In this document: one piece after another, positions 39,301-51,230 of the stretch
How the letters are laid out: each line of letters starts with the position of its first letter
How positions within the stretch are numbered: position 1 is the stretch's first letter
From: Struthidea cinerea
Taxonomy: Eukaryota > Chordata > Aves > Passeriformes > Corcoracidae
Direction: 5' to 3'
DNA: 64,000 bases
Assembly: GCA_013397865.1 (NCBI GenBank)
Contig: VZTI01003934.1
Location: 472,412 to 536,411 of the forward strand
Translations under genes and position numbers: made by a program
Notes under the pieces: generated by a model
Told to the model about the DNA's origin: nothing
The model's input: the letters and a program-made list of their open reading frames with translations, nothing else
Database searches by the model: none

Positions 39301-42300
39301 TAAAAGACATGTAAGTATGCAATCCCCTTGATTTCACTGAAATTGAAACAACTGTCTGTCTTTAAAAATCTGGTCTTAATCATTTGAGAAAACCACTTGG
39401 ATTTAGGTCTGCAAATAGTGATGTCATTTCTCAAAATAAGCCCTATACTCCAAAGGCTCCCTGACAATGCCAACATTGTCCCTCCTGTCCCACCCTAGCC
39501 AGCAGGTAATTTGAGCACTATTATGAGAAAAATAGAAATAATTTCCATCTCACAACAGCCAGATCTGAATGTAATCACTAATGAAACTGTAAGCCCACGT
39601 TCATAATAATGTTTGGAAACCAAAATGAAGCATCCTCTTTGCTCATGGGAATAGAAATTGTATTCACATAACAAAGAAATTAGGTAAAAGGAAGTATATT
39701 GAGGAACTCAGGAAGTGAAAAGTCTTTCACTGCTATATTCTCGCAAGAGCTAATACAAAGCAACATGATTAGTCTGTTCTTCGTCAGCTTCCTATTTCCA
39801 TCACCAGACTACTTTAATCTTTATGGTACTGAACACTGTTTTTCTGAAGTTAATCTGGATGAACTTGACGCCTCGCAGTTTGTGTCCAACTGAATCTCTG
39901 TGCACAGGTGTATGGAAGATCTGGCGGATATCAGATTTCAGAGATATCTTTCACACCGCCCACCCACCCCCCTTGCTCTCTTACCTATTCATCTACCTCA
40001 GCCACAGCATCTCTTTGCAGAGCTGATATTTCTTGCATTTTCATGACTATTTTTCAGTGCTACTTGACCACGGCATGAGGAGACTATTGATGTGTTACAT
40101 CTGAGCATCCCAGCTTTCGGATAGGCTGACAACATTAGGGCCAAAATACTGAACTATTATTAATGAGTAAATTAATTCCACTTCTAGGACCATTTTGGTG
40201 TGTGCAGCAGGTGTTGGCCCAACTCTCTCTTCTCTTCTCTCAAATGGAGAATTTATTTCTTCATTCCTTCTCATGCCCACAGATTCTAGAGGTAAAGGCT
40301 TCTGTACCTTGGCTCCCCTCGTGCCCCTGTAGAGGACACTGCCCAGACACTTGTGATTTGAGAGTTTGCCTGAGACGGGAGGTTGCAGCCAAAAAGTCCC
40401 TGGAGCAGAGCTGAAGAGCAACAACCAAGGTTTCCATATTTACCTCTTTCTTCCCTGGAGAGCAGGGGTTCAGTGCCAACAGTACAACACATTACGATAA
40501 GGGTTTTTTTATTGTCAAAATGGCTGTCTATTTCTAAGGTGATTTCTAATGAAAAGTGTTTATCAACAATCCATTCAGAAGGGTGGAGGATGTTCTGCTT
40601 TCTCTCATGCTATTTCTCTTTCCCTTCACTTTAAAAAATGAGGACGGAGTGAAGAACGGGAGAATTGGGGCTGGAGGTGAGGAAGACCATAAACAGAAAT
40701 GTTTTCAAAGGGAAATTTTCTATTTAGCTTTCTTCACCATGTTTTGCAAAACATTCGCGTATTTCAAACAGAAACACAAATTGAAAAGGCTAGGCAATGT
40801 CCTTAGTGGAGACACACTGGCTCTGTGCCAGGCTGCCCCCACAGTAAGGGACCCAGGCTGGCAGTGGCAGCACATCAGCTCCTACCCCCCCTTCTGTTCT
40901 GGGGATCAGCACATCCCAGCCTGATCTGATTTGCAGAGGAGAGGTAGCACAGGGACCTTTACACTGGTCACCGTCTTCCATAAAGCATCTCCATATCTGG
41001 GCCAATAATTTCAGCCAAGCCACTCCTCATTTATGATGATCTGAGAGAAGGAGGATGTCCTAAAGATACTCCGGACCAGACTCCCATGGGCATAGGCTCA
41101 TTTCAGTTGTGTTCAAGGCAAGTAGGGACAAGGTCTGAGGTGTGTGTGAAGAAGAGAATGAGGAAAATTGGGCTAAAAGCTAAAAGGACATCATAAGAAT
41201 TACAGCAGTGGTTAAAACTAGCCAGGTACAACAGCTGCCTCTGCTTGCAGATTTGCAAACAAGGCACCTTCCATTCTTCAGCACTGCAAATAGGGAGACA
41301 ATTGAATGCCACACATAACCCCCCTCAAAAGTTTAATAAGGACCTTGCTGTGTACGAAGAGCCAAGCTGAGGTGAGGGTTCCCTGCTAGGCAGTCACCTG
41401 TCCGTGCAGCCAGCAGGCCGGGCAGGGGCAGTGGGTGCTAACTGGGGCTATTGTGCAGCCACCTGGTACAGCGGTGGAGAAATCACCATCCCTGCAGGCT
41501 GCTACCACCCAACTTCCCTTCACTTGTTTTACTGAGACTCACTTGACTATTCAACACTTTCTCTGTGTCCAGTTTGAGATGGGATTAGAGATCATTTCAG
41601 GTGGCTGAAGTAATTTGAAATTATGTGTTTCCTCACATTCATCCTGTTTAGACTCTTTTTAGGTGGGAATATCTCCTGGATGAATCTGACAATAAAATTG
41701 ATCAAGCTTAACCCAGGACAACAGCGGCTGGCATGGCTCAGCCAGCAGCATCGATCTGAGCCCTGGGGCTCCTGCCCCAGGTGCCATCTGACTGTGCAGC
41801 ACCTTCCATCTGTAGAGGAAAGATCCTTCTGAAGCAAAATATCTGTAACACTGGATCAAAACACTTATCCCAAAAATCTGACACCCCCTTTCCAGCAATG
41901 GCCAGTGGTGCTTCAGAAAAACATCACCATTTAATATCCCCTTTCGCCACAAATCAAGTAACTGGCTGTATGTGAAGGTTGTCTGTTTTGAGCTGTTTTC
42001 CTTGTCCCTGGGCTTGATGAGCCTCTGTGCAGTGGTGGCATTGGTGGGACTGGCAGGAGCTGATCCAGCATACCCAGCCATTGCCACAATGCTGTGCCAG
42101 AGAGGGCACAGCAGAAGTTCTGTATCCCAAAGCTAATCAGACCTGCTCCTGAAGTGAGGCATTTCATCATCCTTATCTTCCTGGCTCAGCTGCTGCACAA
42201 ATGTTATGACTTTTTTACAATATTTTGGTACTTTCATTTTGGGTGCCAGCTGAAAAAAAAAAGGAGAATGGTGGGTAGAAATATATAAGACCTCAGGATC

Positions 42301-42591
42301 TTCAAAGTGAGAGCCTGAAAATGGGAGAGGTGTCAAGGCAGGTTAATTTAACAGCCCATTGGTGTTGGCAGCATCGCTCTTGTTATTCCCAGAGCCATGC
42401 ACCTTCCTTCTGACCTCACCGACGATGCTCGGCTACTTGCAAGGAAGTAAACAAAAGGGACTCATGGGGACTCTGATTCCATAGAAACAGCAGGGAAAAT
42501 GTCCATGCGTGCCAAGTGGAAAAGGACTAAATCAGTGGGGAAGGAAATTTTATTGTCACAAGTTCAAAGGGGATGTTACAAACAAGACAGT

Positions 42592-42624
42592 GGGGGGAAA
42601 AAAAGAAAAGAAAAAAAAGGAGAA
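42592..42624 (+). repeat. Homopurine tract
   Basis: Thirty-three uninterrupted purines start with GGGGGG and continue as A-rich sequence with single G interruptions. It is low-complexity sequence and could form triplex DNA. Confidence 0.85.
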
Positions 42625-44926
42625 CTTCAGAAAGCAGTCCCTGAAGTCAGATCGCAAAATACTACTAATGAAGCCTTGCCTTAGAGCAGTTGTCAAATAT
42701 GATGTGTTATTTACATCAACAGTGACTCAGGCAGCATTTACTATTTCCCCTTTAAACACAGCAGGACACCGCCTGCCCTCAGAGATTTGTGGATCCTAAC
42801 CCTGCAGATGGATGGATGGACCCAGGGCTGGTGAATGGAAGGGAAAACAATGCACCGGGCAAGGGGATGGGAGAGCATGCGGATCAGCAACCACAGCTCC
42901 ACGTCAGTGTTTGGTGTGAGGGAAACGAGTAAATGGTGTAATGGCTGTGGTGGGCAGAAAGCCTCGAGACATTTCTGCACTGAGGGGCTCTGCAGCCAGG
43001 TAAAACATGCTCCTGGTTCCCAGCCTGACAGCTCTTGCAGAGCAGGGGACTCACTGTGGTCTGATCTGGACTGGTGTGGTGCCAGCAGTGCCTTGGGGCT
43101 GGGGTGGGATCGCTTTAAGCTATGCCATCTGGCCACAGTCCCCGGGGCCACCCCAACCGGGGCATGCTGGAGGGAAGCAGGCACTGCCAATGCCCCTTTC
43201 CACTCTACCAGTGGTGGGAGGGATGGCATCAAGGCTGTCCGGCACGGCCCAAATGGGACTCCAAGGTGAGGTCCCTGGGACACAGCAGACCTGAGAATCA
43301 GGTCATTATATCACATCCTAGCAGTGGCAGTATTCGAGTAACACAGATTTGTAAACAGGAGAGAATATCCAAAGGTTCAAAAGGGGAAACATCTGAAGAC
43401 TGTGATGAATTTTGCTGTAAGCCAAGTACCAACATGACTTTCCATCTCTGAGAAGGAGATTTTGGGTTACAAACGCAGAGGGATGGTATAGCTGGGCCAC
43501 TGATAAATCTTTTATTTTCTATTGCCTCCTCCAGTTGTGGAAGACCTTCATAAACAGGGGAGCAGCAGGACCCTGTGTTTCAGAAGACAAAGGGTTCACT
43601 GTATTTAAGTGCAGCTGATGGCAATGGTTGCATGCATCTACTTGTTATTGTACACTTCATGAAGGCTGAATAAAGGTAGTTTTCATACCCCTCATTTTCC
43701 TGAGATCTTGAAAGGTGAAAGAGCGAAGTGCAGCAAACAAGAGGGCGGCCCTTGGATGGGCTATGCCCTCCAGTTTGTGGGATAGCACCTGATGGGTGCC
43801 TCCTTCTTCCAAGGAGCCTTGAGCTCTTCACAACCCCATGGAGCAGTGACATGGTTCAAGGGATCAGCAGGGAAATAAAATACAAGGCCCCTGCCTCTCC
43901 TGTTGCCATTTAACTGCCACTGCTCATCCAAGATAGCCTAGAGAAGGCTTTGTAAGTAGTCATTAATTTTGGTAAAGCTTCCAGGCTATGTTGCTCCTGC
44001 TTACATCAGTCTTGTGGCAGTCTACAGAATCTGTGAGCTCCTTAATCTAGACTCTGAAATAAAACCTGCAGCTGCTCACGTTTGAGTTGGTTTAAGGGTC
44101 ATGGTGCCGACGTCTGCAACACGCTGCAGCAGGTCTGAGTCACAGCAGCAGACTCCATCTTTGCAGAGTGAAACTCCACCAAAAGCATCTTCATTCCTGT
44201 AAAGCTGTAGGTTGGTCTCATATCTCTCTTGAAAGTTGCTCCTGCTTGCATATTGGCAAGTGCATGTGGACATTCACAGAGAGGGCACAGGAGTAACTTT
44301 AGAGGCTCCTTTTGACCATCAGGCTTAAAGACCTTTGATTTGGGGCTACGTGCTCTGAAAATGGGAGGATATTTTCCAAATTATTCATGCCAAATTCACT
44401 CTCCTTTCACCCTCAGAGCAGCATACGTGACTGAGCTTGTTATCTTTTCCTCTCAGATGATTATTTGTTCACATTACTCATTGAAACTTTGTGGCATCCT
44501 AACACCTTCCATAAGGATCTCTAAGAATCTCTACCACAGTGTCAAAAGCATAGGCATGTGCTTTGCAGTGCCAGACTCCTGGAAAGTTGTTTTAACAGGC
44601 TTCTGCTTTCAATTAGCAAGTAAACTCCTTGGGGCACGAGTCTGGCTTCCCGTCAGTCCTGGCAGGCACTCTGGTACTTTCTAAACAAATCATCCTCATT
44701 CTCATCTTCCTACTCAGGTTGGCAAAAATCTGAAGATAGCACAGATTTCAACCACCCCAAGTTCCCCATCTGAAAGGGATGTAAGATGTTGGTGTCTGGG
44801 GCTTGTCTTACAGAGAGGAACACCCCCGCACCCTACCTTCAGGACCACTCCCCATGTAACACAGCACTTGAAAGAGGGTTTTTTGGAATCATATCTCTCA
44901 ACAGTGCAAACAAGACATGAGAAAGA

Positions 44927-44965
44927 TGTAAATCACACCTCTGTGAGCACCTGTAAATCACACCT
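44927..44965 (+). repeat. 14-bp direct repeat at 25-bp spacing
   Basis: TGTAAATCACACCT occurs at 44,927-44,940 and exactly again at 44,952-44,965, so about 1.6 copies of a 25-bp unit are present. There is no coding context. Confidence 0.8.
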
Positions 44966-45261
44966 GGCTAGGCTTCTCCCCAGCTTCTCCAATTTACTGA
45001 GCTGCTGATGCAGTCAGGTCTCGCAGCGCTTGCTAGAGCTGTAGCCAATTCAGTACTTGCCTGCTGGGATTCTGACCCCTCCCATCCCCCATGCGTTTGT
45101 TTGAAGAGATAACTCTTTTTATATATATATACTTGCTCTTTGGATGGTGGGGAAACCTTTATTGTTGTCTCTGAGCTTCTGCAGCATAAAGTTCCAGGAT
45201 TCCTCCATTCCCAGCTGCTGGATTCAGAAAGCTTTTCCTTTTCAAGCTTCCTGTTCACACA

Positions 45262-45293
45262 GGGTGGGGGTGGGAAGTGGGGGACGAGGGGGG
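45262..45293 (+). other. Strong G-quadruplex motif, five G-tracts
   Basis: Five runs of three or more G occur within 32 bases: GGG, GGGGG, GGG, GGGGG and GGGGGG, with loops of 1, 1, 4 and 4 bases. This exceeds the four tracts needed, so alternative folds are possible. The surrounding sequence is not CpG-rich and no gene is seen next to it. The motif is read directly from the sequence. Folding in the cell is inference. Confidence 0.75.
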
Positions 45294-45786
45294 AGGTTAG
45301 GCATTGAATAAAAGGAATTAACCATTTCCCTTCTGTGACCTTTGGGAATTTCCGTATGTGAAAGTGGCAGCTTGTGTGTCTAAGAATTATAAATGATGGA
45401 ACCTTGCAAGTTACTGAATGGATGTGTGACCAAAGACCACAGGCTGCTCCCTGAGCAAGTCTGGGAGTGAGGAGGGCAAAGGGGATAAAGAAGCAGGAAA
45501 GGCTGTAGATACTGGAAGACCACACATTTATAGGAATGAAAACTGCTTATCATGCTTCAGAGAGCTCATGCAATTGCAGCTTCCCTCCAAGATGCCTTAG
45601 TTCATCTGTTCTCAGTACACAGCAAAAAGGAGGCCAGGAAGTAAGTTTCCATGAGAAGCTCTCATGACTCAGATCTCCCTCCTGTAGGGTTTCATCAGTT
45701 TCCCTAGAACAGGGTCACCATCCTGAAAGGAAAAGAGCCATCCTGACTTGTGTTTAACTGTATGTGTATTTAATAAACATAGCGTG

Positions 45787-45796
45787 TGTGCGCACA
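45787..45796 (+). other. Alternating purine-pyrimidine palindrome next to AATAAA
   Basis: TGTGCGCACA is a perfect 10-bp palindrome of alternating purine and pyrimidine. An AATAAA hexamer at 45,772-45,777 precedes it and GT-rich sequence follows. That is the layout of a polyadenylation site, but no transcript leading to it could be identified. Confidence 0.4.
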
Positions 45797-46912
45797 ATTC
45801 TTTCCAGGCCCTTAAAATGGGCTTGACAGTGCTTGAAAGTGGAACTTGCATTGCTGTTTCTGAGAAACCAGTGTGTGTGCTCTAAGCCACCCTCGCTGCT
45901 GGTTCCTGGGCACTAGGCAGACTCAGTGCACACCCCAACAGGCTCGCAGACACTCCTGTGGCACACCTATGCACACACGCGCAGCAAGGCCGTGGAACTT
46001 GCATTTACCAGCACCCATTACCACTGTTATTGTGAGGAGCACCAAATATCCCTGCAGGGGCACGCTGGTGTGGGAGTAGCAATTTTAACCAGGTAGGTTT
46101 CTGTTCTCACTTTTTGGGCTCTCTCCCCCTAATCCACAGGGGAAGCTCTTGAGCTTCAGTTTCTGTCTTTTTCCTAAAGCCACCGAGGCTCATGGGGAAG
46201 TGAGAGGAGTTATATAAGCCTGGAGGGTTTGTCAAGCAGGAAGGAGATGGCAAAGACTGGCAGCTGATGAGGGTCAGCAAGGCTGGTGCGAGTAGCACCG
46301 ACAGGGCTTCAGTCATGGCCTCATAAAAGCTGGTCTTGGCCGCCCAGATATCACATCCATTACTCAGTGCTCTCACAAACACACATAGAATGGTAGGACC
46401 TATTGCAGTGCTTCAGGCAGAGCGAGCCCACAACCCCCTTTTACTTACAGGAAGCTGTCTGGGATCGCTGAACACGAGGCACTCGCTGTCTCAGTTTGTG
46501 TCACATTATTTCATGTGCCTGAGAAGCGGCTCCAAGCTAAACATGCACCTTCATGCTGACACACAAAGCACACCCAGCTCTTCCTTCTCCACCAGTGATG
46601 GCAGAGAGATTTCCTAAACACAGGAGGAAAAAAACCTGCTCATACTCACTGCTGGCTGCAATTTGCAAGATGCAGAGGAAAAAATACATTGCTCAGCAGG
46701 GCCCCTGGTGTATCCTGTACGGCACTTCTGTGGAACTAGCCAGGCCCATCTGTCTAAGCATTTACAAATTGTAAACCTAACAGGGGTGACCTGGGGAGTC
46801 CCAGGCCCTGCTGCTTTGCCAGGACGACAGAACCAGACTGAGGACTCTTTATTCCCTGCCAGGCTGCCAGGGGATGGGGATGGAGGGAAGTGGGTGGCCT
46901 CTTGCCTTGTAG

Positions 46913-46954
46913 GAAGCACCCAAACTGAAGCATCCAAACAGAAGCACCCAAACT
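46913..46954 (+). repeat. 14-bp minisatellite, three copies
   Basis: GAAGCACCCAAACT is present at 46,913-46,926 and exactly again at 46,941-46,954. The middle unit at 46,927-46,940 differs at two positions. This is a short tandem duplication in noncoding DNA with no gene context. Confidence 0.9.
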
Positions 46955-49900
46955 GCATTTAGGGGGACCCTCAAGGGTGGTTTAGGAAAGAGCTCCTCCT
47001 CACCTTTCCTTTTCTTCCTCTGCTGTGGGGATGATGGGGACAGCTAAGATGGAAGCTTGTTTTCACTCTGTAGCTCAGCATCCCTTGTCCGCTGCCACCC
47101 TCAGCACTTTCATCAGTCTGTAGATGTGACAGGGACCGGCCTGCGCATCAAAGGCTTGTTAAGTTACTGCTGTGCTGTGAAAGAGAGGCAAAAAAATCCT
47201 GTTGACTGTGACAAATTAGCGAAGTTCAGGGGTGGCACTCACCCTTTTATTGGAGAGCTGCTTGTGTCTGTGCACTGCTAAAGGGATTAAAGCAGCGTGT
47301 GGCATGTTTCTGGTTCTGACAGAAGCTTGAACACGCTCTAGCAGAGCTATAAAGAGAAAGGCCATGTCAATGGCAGGAGGGCTGAGGAGGGCTGTGAGTG
47401 ATTAGCCACACTTGGAAGGTACGGGGGCTGTGAACTGTACATGCAGTGTTAACTGTCGAGGTGCTGAATTCTCCAAAGCATTGTGTTTGCAGCCAGAGGA
47501 GCTGGCTTTTTTTTCCCACCTGTGTTTTTGGGCACAGCATGCTCTTGCAAGGCCTCTGATGGTGTTGCCTCCTGGAGAATGAGGCCCCGGGTGTGAGGCT
47601 CAGCCCCTACTGCAACACTCTCCTCTAGAGATGAAGAGGGCTTTGGTGGTGAGGGGTGTCTCCATTCCCATTCAAATCTTGCTCATTCAGCAAAGTCCAA
47701 AGTGAAAGCATCAGCTCTTGATATCACACAAGTAAATTAATGTTAATGTGATTTAAAAATGAAAATAAAAAGTAATAATTTATCGGGAGGTAAGACAGTC
47801 ACCATGCCTAAGGTTCAGCATTCATGTGGGCTTCCAAGGCAACAAGCTGATCATGCATGGGGGGCTAACTTGTATTGGGTTACTATTAGCTAGATTTCGT
47901 AAAGGTTTCAAGAGAATGGCCATTTAGAATGTGGCACACTGGGAGCCTGCTCTGAGAATGAGCTCAGAAACTAACCCTATGGCCTGATGCATAACCTGAA
48001 TGGTATACTCCTAAGGACACCTGCTCAGTAATAGGAACACAAATTACAAAGACGAAGATGTTAAGAGCAACCTGGCATAACAGACTTGGAGAGATGGGAC
48101 AGATATGTCTGGAAGGACACCATGTCAGGCACTGCTTTCCCCAAATGTATGCATACAGCAGGATTAGTCAGGAGTTTTCCAGACGGAGGGGGCAGGATCC
48201 AGACTGGTCATTCATGTACTGAAATAGATCTATATCAGGTCTCCAGGTTATCAGAGCTCAGAGCCAGCTGGGTCCAGAAGGCTCTGCAATTCATGAGCTG
48301 TAAAACTGGAGATGAAATTTAAGTGGAACAAAACACTTCAAACCTCCAGGAAAACTGCTAAGAAAAAATGAATAGACAGGCCATTGGGACAACAAATTCA
48401 AATCAGACTGAATAACAGCTTTTAGCTGCTGCAAGGCATAAAGCCATTTCAAGAAGTCAGCAAAAACTCATCATCATGTAACACACTTTTTCCTGCATTA
48501 CGGCGTCAGTGACAGCTTGGTAAATCTATCTGGCTTCCCAAGAAGCAAAGGTAAAGCAGAGATGACTAAAATACAGGGAACTTGGTGAAAATAAGGAAAG
48601 AAATCAAACAACAATCCCGAGGAGGAGTGCTCAGGAAAAAGAGAGAGAAAAATGCCTGTTCAAAAAAGTAAAGTAATACCAGCGTGAGAGGTAACAAGAG
48701 ACCCTCAGATAATGCCATTACAGAAATGTAATGCTCTGCTGAGGAAGTTGAGAGTAATAAATTTTCCCAGTAGCAAGGTGTAAACTGGAGACAGGGTTTT
48801 TCACATTCTTGTGAAAATATTTGAGATTTCCAAAATCCTATTACTCCTATTTGTGTCCAAAAAAAAGACCTTTGGAAAAAGATAATGAGAAATAATCCAA
48901 TTCTTTCTTTCCTTTCTGTTGCTTCAACACAAAAATGAGAACAGGTACACATGTGGGACTGAGATTTGGGTTCATGTCCTAGAATGAGGTGACACACTGA
49001 CCTCCCAGCCACTAACCTATTCACTAATCTGGGAGAAGTCTAGATGCAGCTGGAGAGACTGAAGGGTTAAAGTATGTCAAAGTGTGCTCTGGGTTCCTCA
49101 TCTCTCAGCTTCATGGAGCAAGAAGGAGCAGAGCTGGACACAGCCCAGCTTGTCTGTCCTGAGTCCTGACAAAAGCAGACCATGGCAGAGGGGAGCAGGT
49201 CAGAACAGTTCAGAGCACCTAAGCTACAGGGACTCAGGAACTTCAAAAGCATCTTCCAGTTAGGTAAAACACATGTATTTTTTTTTAGCTAGTTTTCACC
49301 AGGGACTTGGGAAATCTACCCGATAGAGTATCTTGGAACTCAAATTGCTCTGCAAATCTTTATTTTTAATGAATCATCATTTGCACACACAAAATTTGAA
49401 ATGTTTTCAGAACTTTTTCACCCAGTTTTGGTTCTGGCAGAAATGTTTAGAGTGAATCACTAATAATGAACAAGGGGAGACACTAAAAATACCATAAATC
49501 CAGAAAAAAAAAAATTTATATATATAGGGAGATCATGCACAGGAAGACACCAAGCATACAAACACAAAAGGACTAGAGCCTGGGAAATGCCTTGCACTGT
49601 AAGCAAAGACATGGGAGATGCAAGACAAAAAATTAAATGCACTAATTGAAAGCCTGTTGAAAAGTTTGTGATAGTGGATTCCCCAGCCAATCCATTGTAC
49701 CTTTCAGTGCCACTGGAGAAAAGTTCATGAACACTGGGAGAATGCTGCTCCAGTCAGCATTACCGAGAAAGGCTGAATGAACACACGTCCCCTTACAGAG
49801 TTTTGTGCAGTTTGTTTTTGTGGGCACCAAAGGAGTGACTTGGGCAAAATTAAAGGAAAAGGAGGCTGAACATTGACCTGAAAGATCAGATGCTGACTAC

Positions 49901-50415
49901 ATTTTTAAAAACATTCATCAAAGAGAGCACAGGATGGAGGAAATCGCTCATTGTTGTTGCTCATAAGAAATCATTTGCTAGCCTTCCTCACAAATTTGAA
50001 AAGTCAAAATACTAATCATCTGAGACATTGGTTAGCCAGGAAGACCAGCTGAGGGAATTCCTACCCTAAGCTGTGCTGGAGAAGGAAAAGCAATGAATGG
50101 CCCAGGGCTTGACAGTACAGACCCCTTGTGAAGAGCCTTCAGGACAGACACCTAGAGCCAGGTTCAGACATCAGGCAGCCTTTGAAGACATCAGTGTTCA
50201 GTGCATGCTTTTGGCAATGTTCCCAGAAGACATTTGAAAGTCTGCAAACTACTCTCCATTGTTACATAAATTAATTACTCCACAGAGCACTTATCCTATA
50301 CTTCCAGAGTTATGAGTTACATGTTCATCTGGTATAAAACTGCCCAACCAGTAGAGAACTTCTTTTCCTTCCTGTCTAATTCTCCTCTTTCAAGCAATCA
50401 TTATTCTAGCCATTC

Positions 50416-50435
50416 AAATGAGCTCAAATGAACTG
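50416..50435 (+). repeat. 10-bp tandem duplication
   Basis: TCAAATGAGC is followed directly by TCAAATGAAC, two near-identical 10-bp units. It is a minor simple repeat. Confidence 0.6.
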
Positions 50436-51148
50436 GTTTACACTAGCAGTCAGTAAGCAAATAACTGGGCTTTGAGATCCTGACTTCCATTGAGCAAGAC
50501 GTTCAGGTGGATTAATACACCTTTTCACTGGCTTGCTAGTAGCCTCAAGATTTTGCTAAGCAAGTGATCTGACCAATACTGAGCTATCAAACTGCAGGCA
50601 AAAAAATTCTTGCAGCATTTTGAAGTCTCCCTTGGGGGCTAGTTTCAGATTCCTAAGCAAAATGATGCAACATATTATTTTCTGGTATTTTCTGAATTTG
50701 CTTGCTTTGGCGCATTACATTAAACCCCTCAATTCCCAAACTCATATTTACAATATGGGTTGGGAAGTTTTGGGAAATGCACAGGGAGTTGCCAGCTGCT
50801 GCGGAATTGGGGCATCTCTTGGTTTCTCCCTGGACATGGGAAGTGTCAGTGAATATCCCTTGTCCACTTATGGTCTTCCTTAGATGCTTTCTTCTGTTGC
50901 CTTCCCCTGCTCCAGTGCCATCCTGCTGGCTTTCACCCAGTCGGGCTTCTCAGCTGTCCTGCACACAAGGCACCCCCCATGGCAGCAGAAACTTTGGCTG
51001 CCCAGACTTCCCTGCTGCCAGTGCCGGTGTCAGTGCAGGCTGCAGCAAGACTTCCCCAGTGATGCCCCATCACACCTCGCTGGGGGCCCAGAAATGTGGC
51101 CTTCCCCTAAAGCCCACTGCGGCCCAGGCGAGTGCAGACCCCAGACAC

Positions 51149-51230
51149 GTCAGCTTCCCCGCAGCAGTGTCATGTCAGCTTCCCTGCAGCAGTGTCACAT
51201 CAGCTTCCCCGCAGCAGTGTCATGTCAGCC
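51149..51230 (+). repeat. 25-bp minisatellite, three full copies plus partial
   Basis: Three tandem 25-bp units lie at 51,149-51,173, 51,174-51,198 and 51,199-51,223, with the start of a fourth at 51,224-51,230. The unit core reads 'tcagcttccccgcagcagtg'. Unit 2 differs at two positions and unit 3 at one. Because 25 is not a multiple of 3, the repeat shifts frame with each unit, which argues against selection as protein. It lies inside a 250-codon open frame (50,702-51,454) that I regard as spurious. The unit has no dyad symmetry and there are no spacers, so this is not a CRISPR array. Confidence 0.9.

Larger units (their letters stand above)
32097..45261. other. Noncoding stretch with small repeats only
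   Basis: It contains the foldbacks at 34.8 and 35.8 kb, the 20-bp duplication at 34.62 kb and simple tracts. The 208-codon plus frame at 37,855-38,481 is low-complexity in places and matches no family I know. The 180/144-codon antisense pair at 42,741-43,283 lies in GC-rich sequence and looks like a composition effect. An AATAAA at 43,669-43,674 stands alone. Confidence 0.65.

Noticed and set aside
42741..43283. Antisense pair of 180- and 144-codon frames
   Set aside because: It lies in GC-rich sequence where stops are rare, with mirror-image openness and no domain on either strand.
48180..48200. CTCF-like site 'ggagggggcagga'
   Set aside because: Only the G-rich half fits the usual CTCF core. 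The upstream CCAC part is missing, so the match is too weak to list.
51149..51230. CRISPR-like array
   Set aside because: The units are directly adjacent with no spacers, and the source is a vertebrate nuclear genome.
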